Notes under the pieces: model-generated
Told to the model about the DNA's origin: nothing
The model's input: only the letters and a program-made list of their open reading frames with translations
The model's database searches: none
In this document: piece by piece, positions 1 to 7,867 of the stretch
Layout: the number at the start of each line of letters is the position of its first letter
Numbering within the stretch: position 1 is the first letter of the stretch
Translations under genes and position numbers: made by a program
Assembly: GCF_015352455.1 (NCBI RefSeq)
Contig: NZ_JADKPN010000002.1
Coordinates: 329,060-393,059 of the forward strand
DNA from: Nocardioides islandensis
Lineage (GTDB): Bacteria > Actinomycetota > Actinomycetes > Propionibacteriales > Nocardioidaceae
Direction of reading: 5' to 3'
DNA: 64,000 nucleotides

Positions 1-168
1 CGGGAAGTCGGCCGCCGCGCCGAGGTGCTCGGCGAACTGGGTGTAGGTGACGTCGTCGCCCGTTGCGGGCGTCCAGAGGGTGCGGACGTCCCCGTGCACG
101 GGGCAGGAGGTGTGGCCGTCGTGGACGACCTCGGCACGGCAGCGGGGACACCCCGCAACCAGGGACAT
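1..168 (-). CDS. DUF6758-like zinc-ribbon protein, partial
   Basis: Only the first 56 residues are in the window; the gene runs off the left edge. The ATG at 168 opens a protein with CPRC at residues 7-10 and a second Cys/His pair (CPVH) at about 22-25. This is the spacing of a small zinc ribbon and matches the start of the actinobacterial DUF6758 family, in which the ribbon is followed by a longer conserved region that is not visible here. Function unknown; metal binding is inferred from the Cys/His pattern. A 43-bp gap separates it from the phosphatase gene on the same strand, so the two may be co-transcribed. Confidence 0.6.
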   Translation of the reverse strand, partial: MSLVAGCPRCRAEVVHDGHTSCPVHGDVRTLWTPATGDDVTYTQFAEHLGAAADFP

Positions 169-211
169 GGGTCCACCGTCGTGAGCCGGAGCGGGCCCGT
201 CAAGGGACGGG

Positions 212-793
212 TCAGGAGTTCCAGGCCAGGATCACGGCGTTCTCCCGCTCGTACCCCAGCTTGGAGAGCGTCGCCGTGTCCAGCCGGAACAGCCGCCCGT
301 CGGTCACCGGCAGGTCCAGCCAGCGCGCGGTCAGTGCCCGCAGCGAGTGGCCGTGCCCGAACACGAGAACGCGGTCCCCTTCTCCTCGGCTCGCGTCGCG
401 GAGCCGCTCGACGACCCGGTCCAGCCGCTCGCCGACCTGCTCCGGGGTCTCGCCACCCGGGACCGGGTCGGTCCAGATCGTCCAGCCCGGTACCTCCTCG
501 CGGATCTCGGCGCTGGTGCGGCCCTCGTACGCGCCGTACGACCACTCCCCCAGGTCCGGGTCCACCTCGGCGTCACCGTGCCCGACCAGCGACGCGGTCT
601 CCCGCGCGCGGCGCATCGGGCTGGTCAGCACCAGGCCGAAGGACACGCCGGCCAACCGGTCCCGCAGCGCCAGCGCCACCCGCTCGCCCTCGGCCGTCAG
701 CGGCAGGTCGGTCGTCGAGGTGTGCCGGCCGTCCCGGCTCCACTCGGTCTCGCCGTGCCGGACCAGCCACACCTCGCCGTCGGGGTCGCTCAT
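212..793 (-). CDS. histidine phosphatase family protein
   Basis: A 193-aa cytoplasmic protein of the phosphoglycerate-mutase-like (histidine phosphatase) superfamily, which removes phosphate through a phospho-histidine intermediate. Visible catalytic features are the RHGE motif (Arg12, nucleophile His13), SPMRRARET (Arg61/Arg62), the acid in the GAYEG segment (Glu90) and the second histidine in FGHGHS (about 147). The missing mutase insertions suggest a phosphatase rather than a glycolytic mutase; the substrate cannot be told. The ATG at 793 overlaps the stop codon of the upstream channel gene by 4 nt (ATGA), so translation of the two is probably coupled. Confidence 0.85.
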   Translation of the reverse strand: MSDPDGEVWLVRHGETEWSRDGRHTSTTDLPLTAEGERVALALRDRLAGVSFGLVLTSPMRRARETASLVGHGDAEVDPDLGEWSYGAYEGRTSAEIREEVPGWTIWTDPVPGGETPEQVGERLDRVVERLRDASRGEGDRVLVFGHGHSLRALTARWLDLPVTDGRLFRLDTATLSKLGYERENAVILAWNS

Positions 794-2751
794 GACTCGG
801 CGAGCACCACGACGCGGTCGCCGGGCTCGACGACCAGCGTCTCGGACTTGGGCGGGTTGACCCGCACCCCGAACGTCGCCGCCTCGTCGCCGGACTGGCT
901 GGCCTTCCGGTAGCCGACCGCGGTCTCGCCGCGGCGGCCGGCCCCGGCGACCACGGTCGCGAAGCTGACCTCGCGGCCCGGCTGCACGTACCACTCCGCG
1001 GGCCGCAGGTAGATCTCCGCACCGGTCGCGGCCAACAGCTCGCCGAACACGGCCTCCAGCCGCTGGTCCTCCGACAGCTGCGTGACCAGCAGGCTCACGA
1101 ACTCACCGCTGACCACCACGTCGTCCACGTGCGCGACCTCGGCCAGCACCCGGTTGCGGTCGTCGAGCATCTCCGAGACCACCGGCGTCGTCTCGTCGAG
1201 CTTGCCGAGGATGTCGCGCACGTGCAGGAGGGTGACCAGCGTCCGCGCGTCCGCGGCCTGGGTGTCCAGGTAGTCGGAGTAGCAGAGCACCAGCACCTGG
1301 TCGAGGCCCGGCACCACGTGCTCGTCGAGCACGGCGCGCTTGGTGGTCGAGGCCTGCACGACCGTGACGGCCAGGTTGGTCATGGTCGGGATCTCGGGAG
1401 CGCCGTACGCCGTCACGACGGTCAGCGTCGAGCCCGGCATCGCGTAGTGGTCGAGCTCGGCGACGATGATCGGGGCGCGTTCGTTCCAGCCCAGCAGCAG
1501 CGCCTGGGTCGGCCCCTCGTCGGTGGCCGTCTCCTCGCCGAGCAGCGAGGGGTCGGGCTCGACCAGAGGGGCGGTCTGGCCGGTCAGCACCGAGTCGTCC
1601 TCCGCGATCACGATGAGGGTCTGTCCGTCGATGGGCGTGCCGGGCGGCGGGTTGAGCTTGGATACGCCGCGGTCGATCACCCCGATGACCGTCGCGGCCT
1701 CGAAGGCGAGCTGCGCGGCGCCGTACGTCGACCCCTCGAGGCCGTGGTCCTCCAGGAAGTAGATCTCGTCGCCCTCGAAGTCGAAGAGCTCGGTGTAGAC
1801 CGCGGCCGCCCCGGACTGGCGGGAGGTCTGCACGACCAGCTTGGCGACCGTCTCACGGATGTCGAGGAGCACGGTCCGCTCGGCGCCGACGAGCCGGGCG
1901 GCCTCGAGGTTGGAGGGGTTGCGGATCTCGGCGACGATGCGCGGACCGCTGCCGTCGGAGCTGCTGTGGGTCAGCGCCAGCAGCGTCTTGATGACCTCGC
2001 TGTCGGGGTCGTCGGAGTCGGGAGCCAGCAGGATCACCGAGCGTGCCGACTGGTGGCTGCTCAGCGCGAGGTCGTCGACGTCCATCGGCGAGCCGGACCG
2101 GCACACCACACGGGTGCCACGCATGTCGGGCACCTTGGCCCGGATCTCCTCCTCCATCTCGACCTTGTCCTTGTCCGCCAGGACGACGACCACGGGCCGG
2201 CGCCGGCTCTCGTTGGCCAGCGTCAGCTCGGAGATGATGGTGAAGATCGAGTCGGACCAGCCGAGGATCACGGTGTGCCCGTCCTCGAGGACGAGCGACC
2301 GGCCGCGCCGCAGGTCGGCGAGCTTGGTGTCGATGCCCGCCGCGATCACGCCGATCAGCGCGCTCACGATGAAGAGCCCGGCCAGCGTGAGCACCAGCAT
2401 GGTGAGCAGGAACCGCCAGGTGCTGCCCACGTCGCCGCCGATCGTGCCGGGGTCGAGCGCGTGCAGCAGGTTGCCGAACAGCCGGTCCCAGAAGTCCTGC
2501 TCCTGCCCGGCCGGACCCAGCCCGAACACGGTCGCGAACAGTGCGAACACGAAGATCAGCACCAGCGTGGCCACCGTCAGCCAGCCGATGAGGGCGGGGG
2601 TGCCGCGCGACATCGAGTTGTCGAACCAGTACCTCAGCCGGTCCCCGAACCGGGGCTCGGTACGGGCCGGCTTGCCTGTCTTGCTGCTCAACGCTCCCTG
2701 GGCGACGGCGTTCGCCGTCCGCCGGCGCAGCTGTTGTCCTGTGCGTGCCAC
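790..2751 (-). CDS. CASTOR/POLLUX-like ion channel / NAD-binding (RCK) membrane protein
   Basis: About 653 aa. Two hydrophobic segments near residues 52-74 and 112-140 flank a pore-like loop containing DPGTIGGD. They are followed by a long cytoplasmic region with a Rossmann/RCK start (VILGWSDSI, about 161-169) and a second RCK-like repeat (LLLGWNERA). This is the layout of the bacterial relatives of plant CASTOR/POLLUX channels, in which the GW(S/N) segments mark the nucleotide-binding lobes. It probably gates a cation flux across the plasma membrane; ion and ligand are not evident. The GTG at 2751 is chosen because upstream sequence runs into the divergent MFS gene starting at 2825. It is coupled to the downstream phosphatase by a 4-nt overlap. 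Confidence 0.8.
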   Translation of the reverse strand: MARTGQQLRRRTANAVAQGALSSKTGKPARTEPRFGDRLRYWFDNSMSRGTPALIGWLTVATLVLIFVFALFATVFGLGPAGQEQDFWDRLFGNLLHALDPGTIGGDVGSTWRFLLTMLVLTLAGLFIVSALIGVIAAGIDTKLADLRRGRSLVLEDGHTVILGWSDSIFTIISELTLANESRRRPVVVVLADKDKVEMEEEIRAKVPDMRGTRVVCRSGSPMDVDDLALSSHQSARSVILLAPDSDDPDSEVIKTLLALTHSSSDGSGPRIVAEIRNPSNLEAARLVGAERTVLLDIRETVAKLVVQTSRQSGAAAVYTELFDFEGDEIYFLEDHGLEGSTYGAAQLAFEAATVIGVIDRGVSKLNPPPGTPIDGQTLIVIAEDDSVLTGQTAPLVEPDPSLLGEETATDEGPTQALLLGWNERAPIIVAELDHYAMPGSTLTVVTAYGAPEIPTMTNLAVTVVQASTTKRAVLDEHVVPGLDQVLVLCYSDYLDTQAADARTLVTLLHVRDILGKLDETTPVVSEMLDDRNRVLAEVAHVDDVVVSGEFVSLLVTQLSEDQRLEAVFGELLAATGAEIYLRPAEWYVQPGREVSFATVVAGAGRRGETAVGYRKASQSGDEAATFGVRVNPPKSETLVVEPGDRVVVLAES

Positions 2752-2824
2752 CGGGGCATGGTGACGCACCGCCGGGCGCGGCGCATCAGTTTCCCGGCCC
2801 CTTCTCGGCGGACGATCTGCCACG

Positions 2825-3997
2825 ATGCGACCCGTGCCGCCCCAGGAAGCATTGGCCCGCAACCGCCTCGCCGTGGCCGGCGGGTTCGCCACCCAGGGCT
2901 TCGTCTTCATCAGCCTGACCACCCGGCTGCCCGAGTTCTCCGACAAGTGGGACCTCTCGGAGATCGAGCTGTCGCTGCTCCTGCTCGGGCTCGTGCTGCT
3001 CGCCGGGGTCGGCACCCTGGCCGCCGAGCGACTGGCCCCGCGCACCGGGTCGTCGGCACCACTGCGCTGGGCGTTCGCCGGCACCGCCGTCACGGTCACC
3101 GCCGCGACGCTCGCGCCGTCGGCGCCGGTGTTCTTCGTGTCCACCAGCCTGTACGGCGTGTTCCTCGGCGTCATCGACGCCTGCGTGAACATGCAGGCGG
3201 TGGCGCTCGAGCACCGGTACGGCCGGCCGATCCTGCCGTCGTTCCACGGCTCCTGGACCGTCGGCGGGCTGCTCGGCTCGGCACTGACCCTGGCCACCGC
3301 GGACGCCGACCTGCGGTGGATGGCGCTGCTGGCGATCGTCCCCGTCGCGGCCCTCGCCGCGCCGTACCTGCCCCACGAGCGGTCCGGTGTCCCGGACGCC
3401 GACGTGTCCGTGCCGTGGCGGCCGATCCTGCTGGTCGGGGCCGCCCTCGTCCTCTTCTACATGGTCGACACCGCGGCGTTCACGTGGGGACCGACGTTCC
3501 TGGACCGGGCGGTCGACGCGCCCTCGCGGTTGGTCGCGCTGGCCACCTTCCCGTACCTCCTGGCCAGCGGCGCGGTCCGGCTGGCGGGGGACGACCTGGT
3601 ACGCCGCCACGGCGCGGTCCGCGTGCTGCGCGCCGGAACGCTGGTGGCGTCTCTCGGCCTGGCGATCGTGGTCTTCGCGCCGGCCTGGCCGGTCGCCGTG
3701 CTCGGCTTCCTGGTGATGGGCGCCGGGGTGGCGGTCGTCGCGCCACTCAGCTTCTCCGCGGCGGCGCGGCTGGCGGGCGGGGACACGTCCGACGACGGCG
3801 AACGGCGTGCCCGGGTCGACGCGGTCATCGCGCGGTTCAACCAGTTCAACTACGTGGGCGCGCTGCTCGGCGCGGTGATGACCGGTGTCGTCGGTGCCGG
3901 GTCGCTGCGCGTCGGCTTCGCGGTGCCGATGGTGCTCGTGCTGGGACTCCTCCCGCTGGCCACCGCGTTCGACCCCGCCCGCCGGTTGGCAGACTGA
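2825..3997 (+). CDS. MFS transporter
   Basis: A 390-aa protein made almost entirely of hydrophobic helices (about 11-12 segments) with short loops. The residues after the first helices and the acidic ligand-like residues in helix 5 fit a sugar/drug-type major facilitator. It lacks long extra-membrane domains. It is divergent from the channel gene with only 73 bp between start codons, so that gap must hold both promoters, and it ends 4 bp before the oxidoreductase start, so the two plus-strand genes are probably one transcript. No motif identifies the substrate or the direction of transport. Confidence 0.8.
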   Translation: MRPVPPQEALARNRLAVAGGFATQGFVFISLTTRLPEFSDKWDLSEIELSLLLLGLVLLAGVGTLAAERLAPRTGSSAPLRWAFAGTAVTVTAATLAPSAPVFFVSTSLYGVFLGVIDACVNMQAVALEHRYGRPILPSFHGSWTVGGLLGSALTLATADADLRWMALLAIVPVAALAAPYLPHERSGVPDADVSVPWRPILLVGAALVLFYMVDTAAFTWGPTFLDRAVDAPSRLVALATFPYLLASGAVRLAGDDLVRRHGAVRVLRAGTLVASLGLAIVVFAPAWPVAVLGFLVMGAGVAVVAPLSFSAAARLAGGDTSDDGERRARVDAVIARFNQFNYVGALLGAVMTGVVGAGSLRVGFAVPMVLVLGLLPLATAFDPARRLAD

Positions 3998-4001
3998 CGC
4001 C

Positions 4002-4853
4002 ATGCGTGCTGCCGTGCTGGGGACCGGGATCATGGGGGCCGCGATGGCCCGTTCGCTCGCCCGCGAAGGACACGACGTCGCGGTCTGGAACCGCACCCGG
4101 GCCCGGGCCGACGCCGTGGTGGCGGACCGGATAGTCGCGTACGACACCCCCGGGGAGGCCGTCGCGGACGCCGACGTGGTGGTCTCCGTGCTGTTCGACG
4201 AGGCCGCCGTGCTCGGCGTGGCCGAGGACATCGCCGGCGCGCTCGGCCCGGACGCGGTCTGGCTGCAGGCCGGCACCGTCGGGCCGGACGGGATGAGGCG
4301 CATCGCTGCAGCGGTCCCCGGCGTCGCGGACCGCCTCGTGGACGCTCCGGTGCTGGGCACGCGCAAGCCCGCCGAGGACGGACTGCTGGTCGTGCTGCTG
4401 GCCGGCCCCGAGGCCGCCCGGGAGCGGGCGAAGCCGGCCCTGGAGGCCATCGGGTCGCGGACCGTGGTGGTGGGCGACGAGGTCGGCCCGGCCAGCGCCC
4501 TCAAGCTCGTCTGCAACTCGTGGGTCGCCTCGATCTGCGCGGCCATCGGCCAGGCGAACGCCATGGCCGCGGCTCTCGGGCTCGACCCCGCGCTGTTCCT
4601 CGAGGCGATCGGCGGCGGCCCGGTCGACACGCCGTACGCCCACGTGAAGAGCGGCCTCATGGTGTCGGGTGCCTACGACCCGCCGGCGTTCTCGGTCGAG
4701 GGCGTGGTCAAGGACGTCGAGCTGATGGTCTCGGCGGTCGAGGGCACCGGGTTCCGCGACGACCTGCTGCGCGCGCTGCTGGGGCTGTACGAGGACGCCG
4801 AGCGCGGCGGGCACGGCGACCACGACATGGCCGCCGTGCGCACGGTCTTCTAG
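4002..4853 (+). CDS. NAD(P)-dependent beta-hydroxyacid dehydrogenase family protein
   Basis: A 283-aa member of the 3-hydroxyisobutyrate/6-phosphogluconate dehydrogenase superfamily. It starts with the dinucleotide motif GTGIMG at residues 7-12, has the substrate-loop region DAPVLGTRKPAEDG (114-127) and the conserved lysine in ALKLVCNSW (Lys168) that acts as general acid/base in the family. The C-terminal helical domain is complete, so the protein should be an active oxidoreductase; glyoxylate, succinic semialdehyde or a hydroxyacid are all possible substrates. It follows the MFS gene directly, suggesting joint uptake and oxidation of a metabolite. It overlaps the convergent MaoC gene by 4 nt. 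Confidence 0.85.
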   Translation: MRAAVLGTGIMGAAMARSLAREGHDVAVWNRTRARADAVVADRIVAYDTPGEAVADADVVVSVLFDEAAVLGVAEDIAGALGPDAVWLQAGTVGPDGMRRIAAAVPGVADRLVDAPVLGTRKPAEDGLLVVLLAGPEAARERAKPALEAIGSRTVVVGDEVGPASALKLVCNSWVASICAAIGQANAMAAALGLDPALFLEAIGGGPVDTPYAHVKSGLMVSGAYDPPAFSVEGVVKDVELMVSAVEGTGFRDDLLRALLGLYEDAERGGHGDHDMAAVRTVF

Positions 4854-5380
4854 TCCTGCGGGCCCGGCCAGTTCTTGTCGGGCACCGGCGTCGGGCGGCC
4901 GGGCTGCTCGCCACCGCGCGCGTCGAGGTAGCTCTGCTTGGGCACCATCACCTTGCGCCGGAAGATGCAGACGACGGTGCCGTCCTGGTTGTAGCCGATG
5001 GTCTCGACGTGCACGACGCCGCGGTCGTCCTTGGAGGTCGACTCGCGCTTGTCGAGCACCCGCGACTCGGCGTAGATCGTGTCGCCGTGGAAGGTCGGCG
5101 CCACGTGCCGCAGCGACTCCACCTCGAGGTTGGCGATCGCCTTGCCCGAGATGTCGGGCACCGACATGCCGAGCACCAGCGAGTACACGTAGTTGCCGAC
5201 CACGACGTTCTTGCCGAACTGCGTGGTCTCCCCGGCGTAGTGGCTGTCCAGGTGGAGCGGGTGGTGGTTCATGGTGATCAGGCAGAACAGGTGGTCGTCG
5301 TACTCGGTCACCGTCTTGCCCGGCCAGTGCTGGTAGGTCGCCCCGACCTCGAACTCCTCGTAGCTGCGTCCGAACTGCAT
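4850..5380 (-). CDS. MaoC family dehydratase
   Basis: A 176-aa hot-dog-fold protein of the MaoC/R-specific enoyl-CoA hydratase group. The hydratase segment reads TMNHHPLHLDSHYA (about 36-49). The pattern usual for the family is a Gly-Asp pair followed five positions later by His, so the usual catalytic Asp appears to be Asn38 while His43 is kept. Such variants are common among actinobacterial MaoC-like proteins annotated near mesaconyl-CoA-type hydratases, so this may act on a different CoA ester or be binding-only. The ATG at 5378-5380 was chosen because the family start (MQFG..YEEFEVG) lies there. Monocistronic, convergent with the dehydrogenase. Confidence 0.8.
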   Translation of the reverse strand: MQFGRSYEEFEVGATYQHWPGKTVTEYDDHLFCLITMNHHPLHLDSHYAGETTQFGKNVVVGNYVYSLVLGMSVPDISGKAIANLEVESLRHVAPTFHGDTIYAESRVLDKRESTSKDDRGVVHVETIGYNQDGTVVCIFRRKVMVPKQSYLDARGGEQPGRPTPVPDKNWPGPQD

Positions 5381-5462
5381 GCCGCCATCGTGCCGGTGGG
5401 GGCGCGGCGTGGGAACGTGGGAAAACTCACCGCCGACCGCACCGCCGACCTCCGGAGGACCG

Positions 5463-5900
5463 ATGACGACTCGCTGGAGCCTCACGTTCGACTGCCACGA
5501 CGCCGAGGCGATGGCGCGCTTCTGGACCGTGGCGCTGGGCTACCAGGACTCCCCACCGCCCGAGGGCTGGGTCACCTGGGAGGCGTGGCTCGAGCACTTC
5601 GGCGTGCCCGAGGAGGAGTGGGGCGACGGCGCGTCCCTCCAGGACCCCCACGGCGTGCTGCCCAAGATCAGCTTCCTGAAGGTCCCTGAGCCGAAGACCG
5701 CCAAGAACCGCCTCCACATCGACCTCCAGGTCAGCGGCGGCCGGCACCTCGACGCCGACAAGCGCACCGAGCGCATCGAGGAGTTCGCCGCCCTCCTCGT
5801 CGAAGCCGGCGGTTCCGTCGCCTACCGCTCCATGCAGGACGACCACCTCGACCACATCACCATGGCCGACCCGGAAGGTAACGAGTTCTGCGTGGTGTGA
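5463..5900 (+). CDS. VOC (glyoxalase/bleomycin resistance) family protein
   Basis: A 145-aa single-domain vicinal-oxygen-chelate protein. It opens with the typical first beta strand and helix (SLTFDCHDAEAMARFW), contains the KNRLHIDLQV strand that carries a metal-ligand histidine in the family, and ends with DPEGNEFCVV, the usual last strand with a Glu ligand. Proteins of this class bind a metal and either catalyse isomerisation or dioxygenation or sequester small toxic molecules; the substrate cannot be told. A clear ribosome binding site (CCGGAGGAC) sits 3 nt before the ATG at 5463. Confidence 0.8.
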   Translation: MTTRWSLTFDCHDAEAMARFWTVALGYQDSPPPEGWVTWEAWLEHFGVPEEEWGDGASLQDPHGVLPKISFLKVPEPKTAKNRLHIDLQVSGGRHLDADKRTERIEEFAALLVEAGGSVAYRSMQDDHLDHITMADPEGNEFCVV

Positions 5901-5912
5901 GGCGGGGTGGGG

Positions 5913-5973
5913 TGGCGTTTGGTCCCAAACGCCAACGAACGGGCGCTTCAGGCTGGCGTTTCTGCCCAACGGC
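5913..5973. repeat. left inverted repeat of the DUF559-type cassette
   Basis: The outer part, 5913-5934, is a palindrome: arms TGGCGTTTGG and CCAAACGCCA around a 2-nt centre. After a variable stretch it continues as TCAGGCTGGCGTTT (5948-5961) and CCCAACGGCG. The reverse complement of 6982-7043 matches this block almost throughout, the palindrome exactly. It starts 12 bp after the VOC stop codon. Confidence 0.8.
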
Positions 5974-6057
5974 GGCTGGACGCGGGTGATTCAGGCGGCT
6001 GTCCACAGCCTCCGAAGTCACCGGATTGGGCGGCTCGGCATCGGGCAGGCATCGGGG

Positions 6058-7008
6058 ATGCAGAACACGCTGGAGCCGCGACGCGGCCGCTACCGATCAC
6101 CCTCCGACCGTCGGGTCAGCCACGGTCTGATGGTCCGCAAGATGGGCTTGGCAGCCAGGGAGGAGCGACTTCGAGACCTCGCGGCCTGGCTGCTGGTCCT
6201 CCCACCCGACGCCGTCTTCACCCACGTGACGGCGGCGTGGCTGTACGGCTGGTGGCTGCCCCAGCTGCCCGACGAGGTCCCGGTGTTCGCCGCCACGACC
6301 GCAGCCACCCGCCCGCGTCGAGCGGGGATGATCTGTTCGAGGCTCCGATCGGTGGCCGAAGGCCTCACCCTGAGCGGCCTGCCGGTGGATGCGCCTGGGG
6401 CGGTTCTCCTCCGGGCAGCACGCGACCTGGCCATCCTCGACCTCGTCCCCATGATCGACTCCGCGCTCCGGCTCGGCGACGTCGACATGGCCGAGCTCGC
6501 GGAGCTGGCTCACTCGGGCAAGGCCGGCTCGCGCCGGCTCCGCGAGGCCCTGGCACGGTGCGATCGCCGCTCGGAGTCGGCGTGGGAGACGATCCTGCGT
6601 GTCTTCCACGACGTGGCCGACGTAGCGGTGGAGCCTCAGGTGGTCATCCTCGACGACCAGGGCGCCTTCGTCGCGCGCGCCGACCTCGTGGTCCTCGCCA
6701 CGGGCGACCTGCACGAGTACGACGGCGCGGTCCACAGTGAGTCCGGCCAACGCGCTCGAGACCTGCGTCGTTCCAGGCGACTGGCTGAGGTCGGCCGTGT
6801 GCGCCGAGGCTTCACTGCGTCGGATCTCGTCCGGCACCCTGCGGTCACCCTGCAGGAGCTCGACCGGATCCTTGGACGACCACACGATCCACAGCGGATC
6901 CAGGCGTGGACGACGTACTTGAACCAGTCCTGCCTCACCGCGGCCGGACGGATCCGCCTGCAGAACAGGTGGAACACATCACGCCATTGGTCACAAACGC
7001 CAGCCTGA
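6058..7008 (+). CDS. DUF559/AbiEi-like protein with Vsr-type nuclease fold
   Basis: About 316 aa from the ATG at 6058 (an in-frame ATG exists at 5986 but its first 24 codons look non-coding). The N-terminal half has the THVTAAWLYGWWLP segment of actinobacterial proteins annotated as AbiEi-type antitoxin domain or DUF559. The C-terminal half fits a PD-(D/E)xK/Vsr-like nuclease: SESAWET (about 205-211), an ARADLVV strand and HEYDGAVH, followed by DLRRSRRLAEVGR. Nuclease or antitoxin activity is inferred from fold only. The gene sits alone between two inverted repeats, and its last codons and stop lie inside the right one. Its GC and codon use look slightly less extreme than its neighbours'. Confidence 0.65.
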   Translation: MQNTLEPRRGRYRSPSDRRVSHGLMVRKMGLAAREERLRDLAAWLLVLPPDAVFTHVTAAWLYGWWLPQLPDEVPVFAATTAATRPRRAGMICSRLRSVAEGLTLSGLPVDAPGAVLLRAARDLAILDLVPMIDSALRLGDVDMAELAELAHSGKAGSRRLREALARCDRRSESAWETILRVFHDVADVAVEPQVVILDDQGAFVARADLVVLATGDLHEYDGAVHSESGQRARDLRRSRRLAEVGRVRRGFTASDLVRHPAVTLQELDRILGRPHDPQRIQAWTTYLNQSCLTAAGRIRLQNRWNTSRHWSQTPA

Positions 7009-7043
7009 TCCCCCGTCCAGATGGCGTTTGGGACCAAACGCCA
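6982..7043. repeat. right inverted repeat of the DUF559-type cassette
   Basis: Contains CATTGGTCACAAACGCCAGCCTGA (split as 6985-7000 and 7001-7008) and ends with the palindrome 7022-7043 (TGGCGTTTGG / CCAAACGCCA arms, 2-nt centre). It is the inverted copy of 5913-5973. The stop codon of the enclosed gene (7006-7008) is within it. It ends 4 bp before the DUF5302 stop codon. Confidence 0.8.
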
Positions 7044-7047
7044 GGCC

Positions 7048-7248
7048 TCAGGACCCCCCGCCACCGGCCTTGCGACGGTGCATCTTGGGGGCGGCGCCGC
7101 CGGTGACCTCGGAGCCGTGGGCCTTCTCGCGCAGGGGGTTGTCGCCGCCCTTGCCCTTCGACCCGCCCTGCTTCTTGCGCTCGAGCGCCTCGCGCATCTT
7201 GGCCTTGATGTCCTCGTTGGCACCTGACTCGTCGCGGGACGCGGGCAT
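7048..7248 (-). CDS. DUF5302 small charged protein
   Basis: A 66-aa very hydrophilic protein with DIKAKMREALERKKQ near residues 13-27 followed by a Gly/Lys-rich tail ending KMHRRKAGGGGS. This is the pattern of the short actinobacterial DUF5302 family, whose function is unknown. Basic, low-complexity composition suggests a disordered, possibly nucleic-acid-associated protein (inference). A strong ribosome binding site (CGAGGAGG) lies just upstream of the ATG at 7248. Confidence 0.75.
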   Translation of the reverse strand: MPASRDESGANEDIKAKMREALERKKQGGSKGKGGDNPLREKAHGSEVTGGAAPKMHRRKAGGGGS

Positions 7249-7332
7249 CGTTCCTCCTCGAACGTGGCGGACTGTACGGCGCTTCCACCTTACGGGGCGG
7301 AACCGAGGGTGCGCCCCACGCGTCACACCGCC

Positions 7333-7860
7333 ATGACCTCGCGCCGCGCCGTTCGGGCTCCCCTGGCCGTCATCGCCGCCCTCGCGGCGATCACCCTCTC
7401 GGCGTGCGGCGGTGACGCCGGCGACGTGGCCACCGACCCGGCGGCCGACGCACCGAGCACCAGGGCGACACCCTCGCCGTCCGGCCCGACCGAGGAGCCG
7501 AAGCCGGGGAGCCTGCCGGACTTCCCGTACACCGACTACTCCTACACGCTCCAGCAGCGCTGCTTCTGCGCCTTCGTCGACCAGAAGTACCAGGTCACCG
7601 TGGTCGGGGGCGAGGCCACCGAGGTCAGGTACGCGACGCCCGGCGAGGGCCACGAGGTCGGTGACGAGGTCCCGCAAGCCAGGTACCTGATGCTCTCGAT
7701 CCAGGACATCATCGACCGCGGCAACGACAGCAAGGCTGCTCAGATCGAGGTCGACTGGCCCGCCGGCCAGCTGTACCCGACCAGCGTCTTCATCGACCAG
7801 GACAAGATGGTCGCCGACGAGGAGGTCACCTGGGTGATCTCCGACGTCCAGACGGCCTGA
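7333..7860 (+). CDS. DUF6174 lipoprotein
   Basis: A 175-aa predicted lipoprotein. The N-terminus has Arg residues, a hydrophobic stretch and a lipobox LSAC with Cys25, followed by a Pro/Ser/Thr/Asp-rich linker. The mature part carries YTDYSYTLQQRCFCAFVDQKYQVTV (split in the family around the CFC motif), which identifies DUF6174. It should be anchored on the outer face of the membrane. Function unknown. It stands between DUF5302 (divergent) and the acyl-CoA dehydrogenase (convergent), so it is probably transcribed alone. Confidence 0.8.
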   Translation: MTSRRAVRAPLAVIAALAAITLSACGGDAGDVATDPAADAPSTRATPSPSGPTEEPKPGSLPDFPYTDYSYTLQQRCFCAFVDQKYQVTVVGGEATEVRYATPGEGHEVGDEVPQARYLMLSIQDIIDRGNDSKAAQIEVDWPAGQLYPTSVFIDQDKMVADEEVTWVISDVQTA

Positions 7861-7867
7861 CCGGTCC

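Noticed and set aside
2752..3297. N-terminal extension of the channel protein to 835 residues
   Set aside because: It would read through the divergent MFS gene on the other strand and has no similarity to the family; the GTG at 2751 fits better.
1129..4134. Long plus-strand open frame antisense to the channel
   Set aside because: High GC produces long antisense frames; its composition is His/Arg/Gln-rich and without motifs. The same applies to long frames opposite secA, ahcY, the GT2 gene and the RyR protein.
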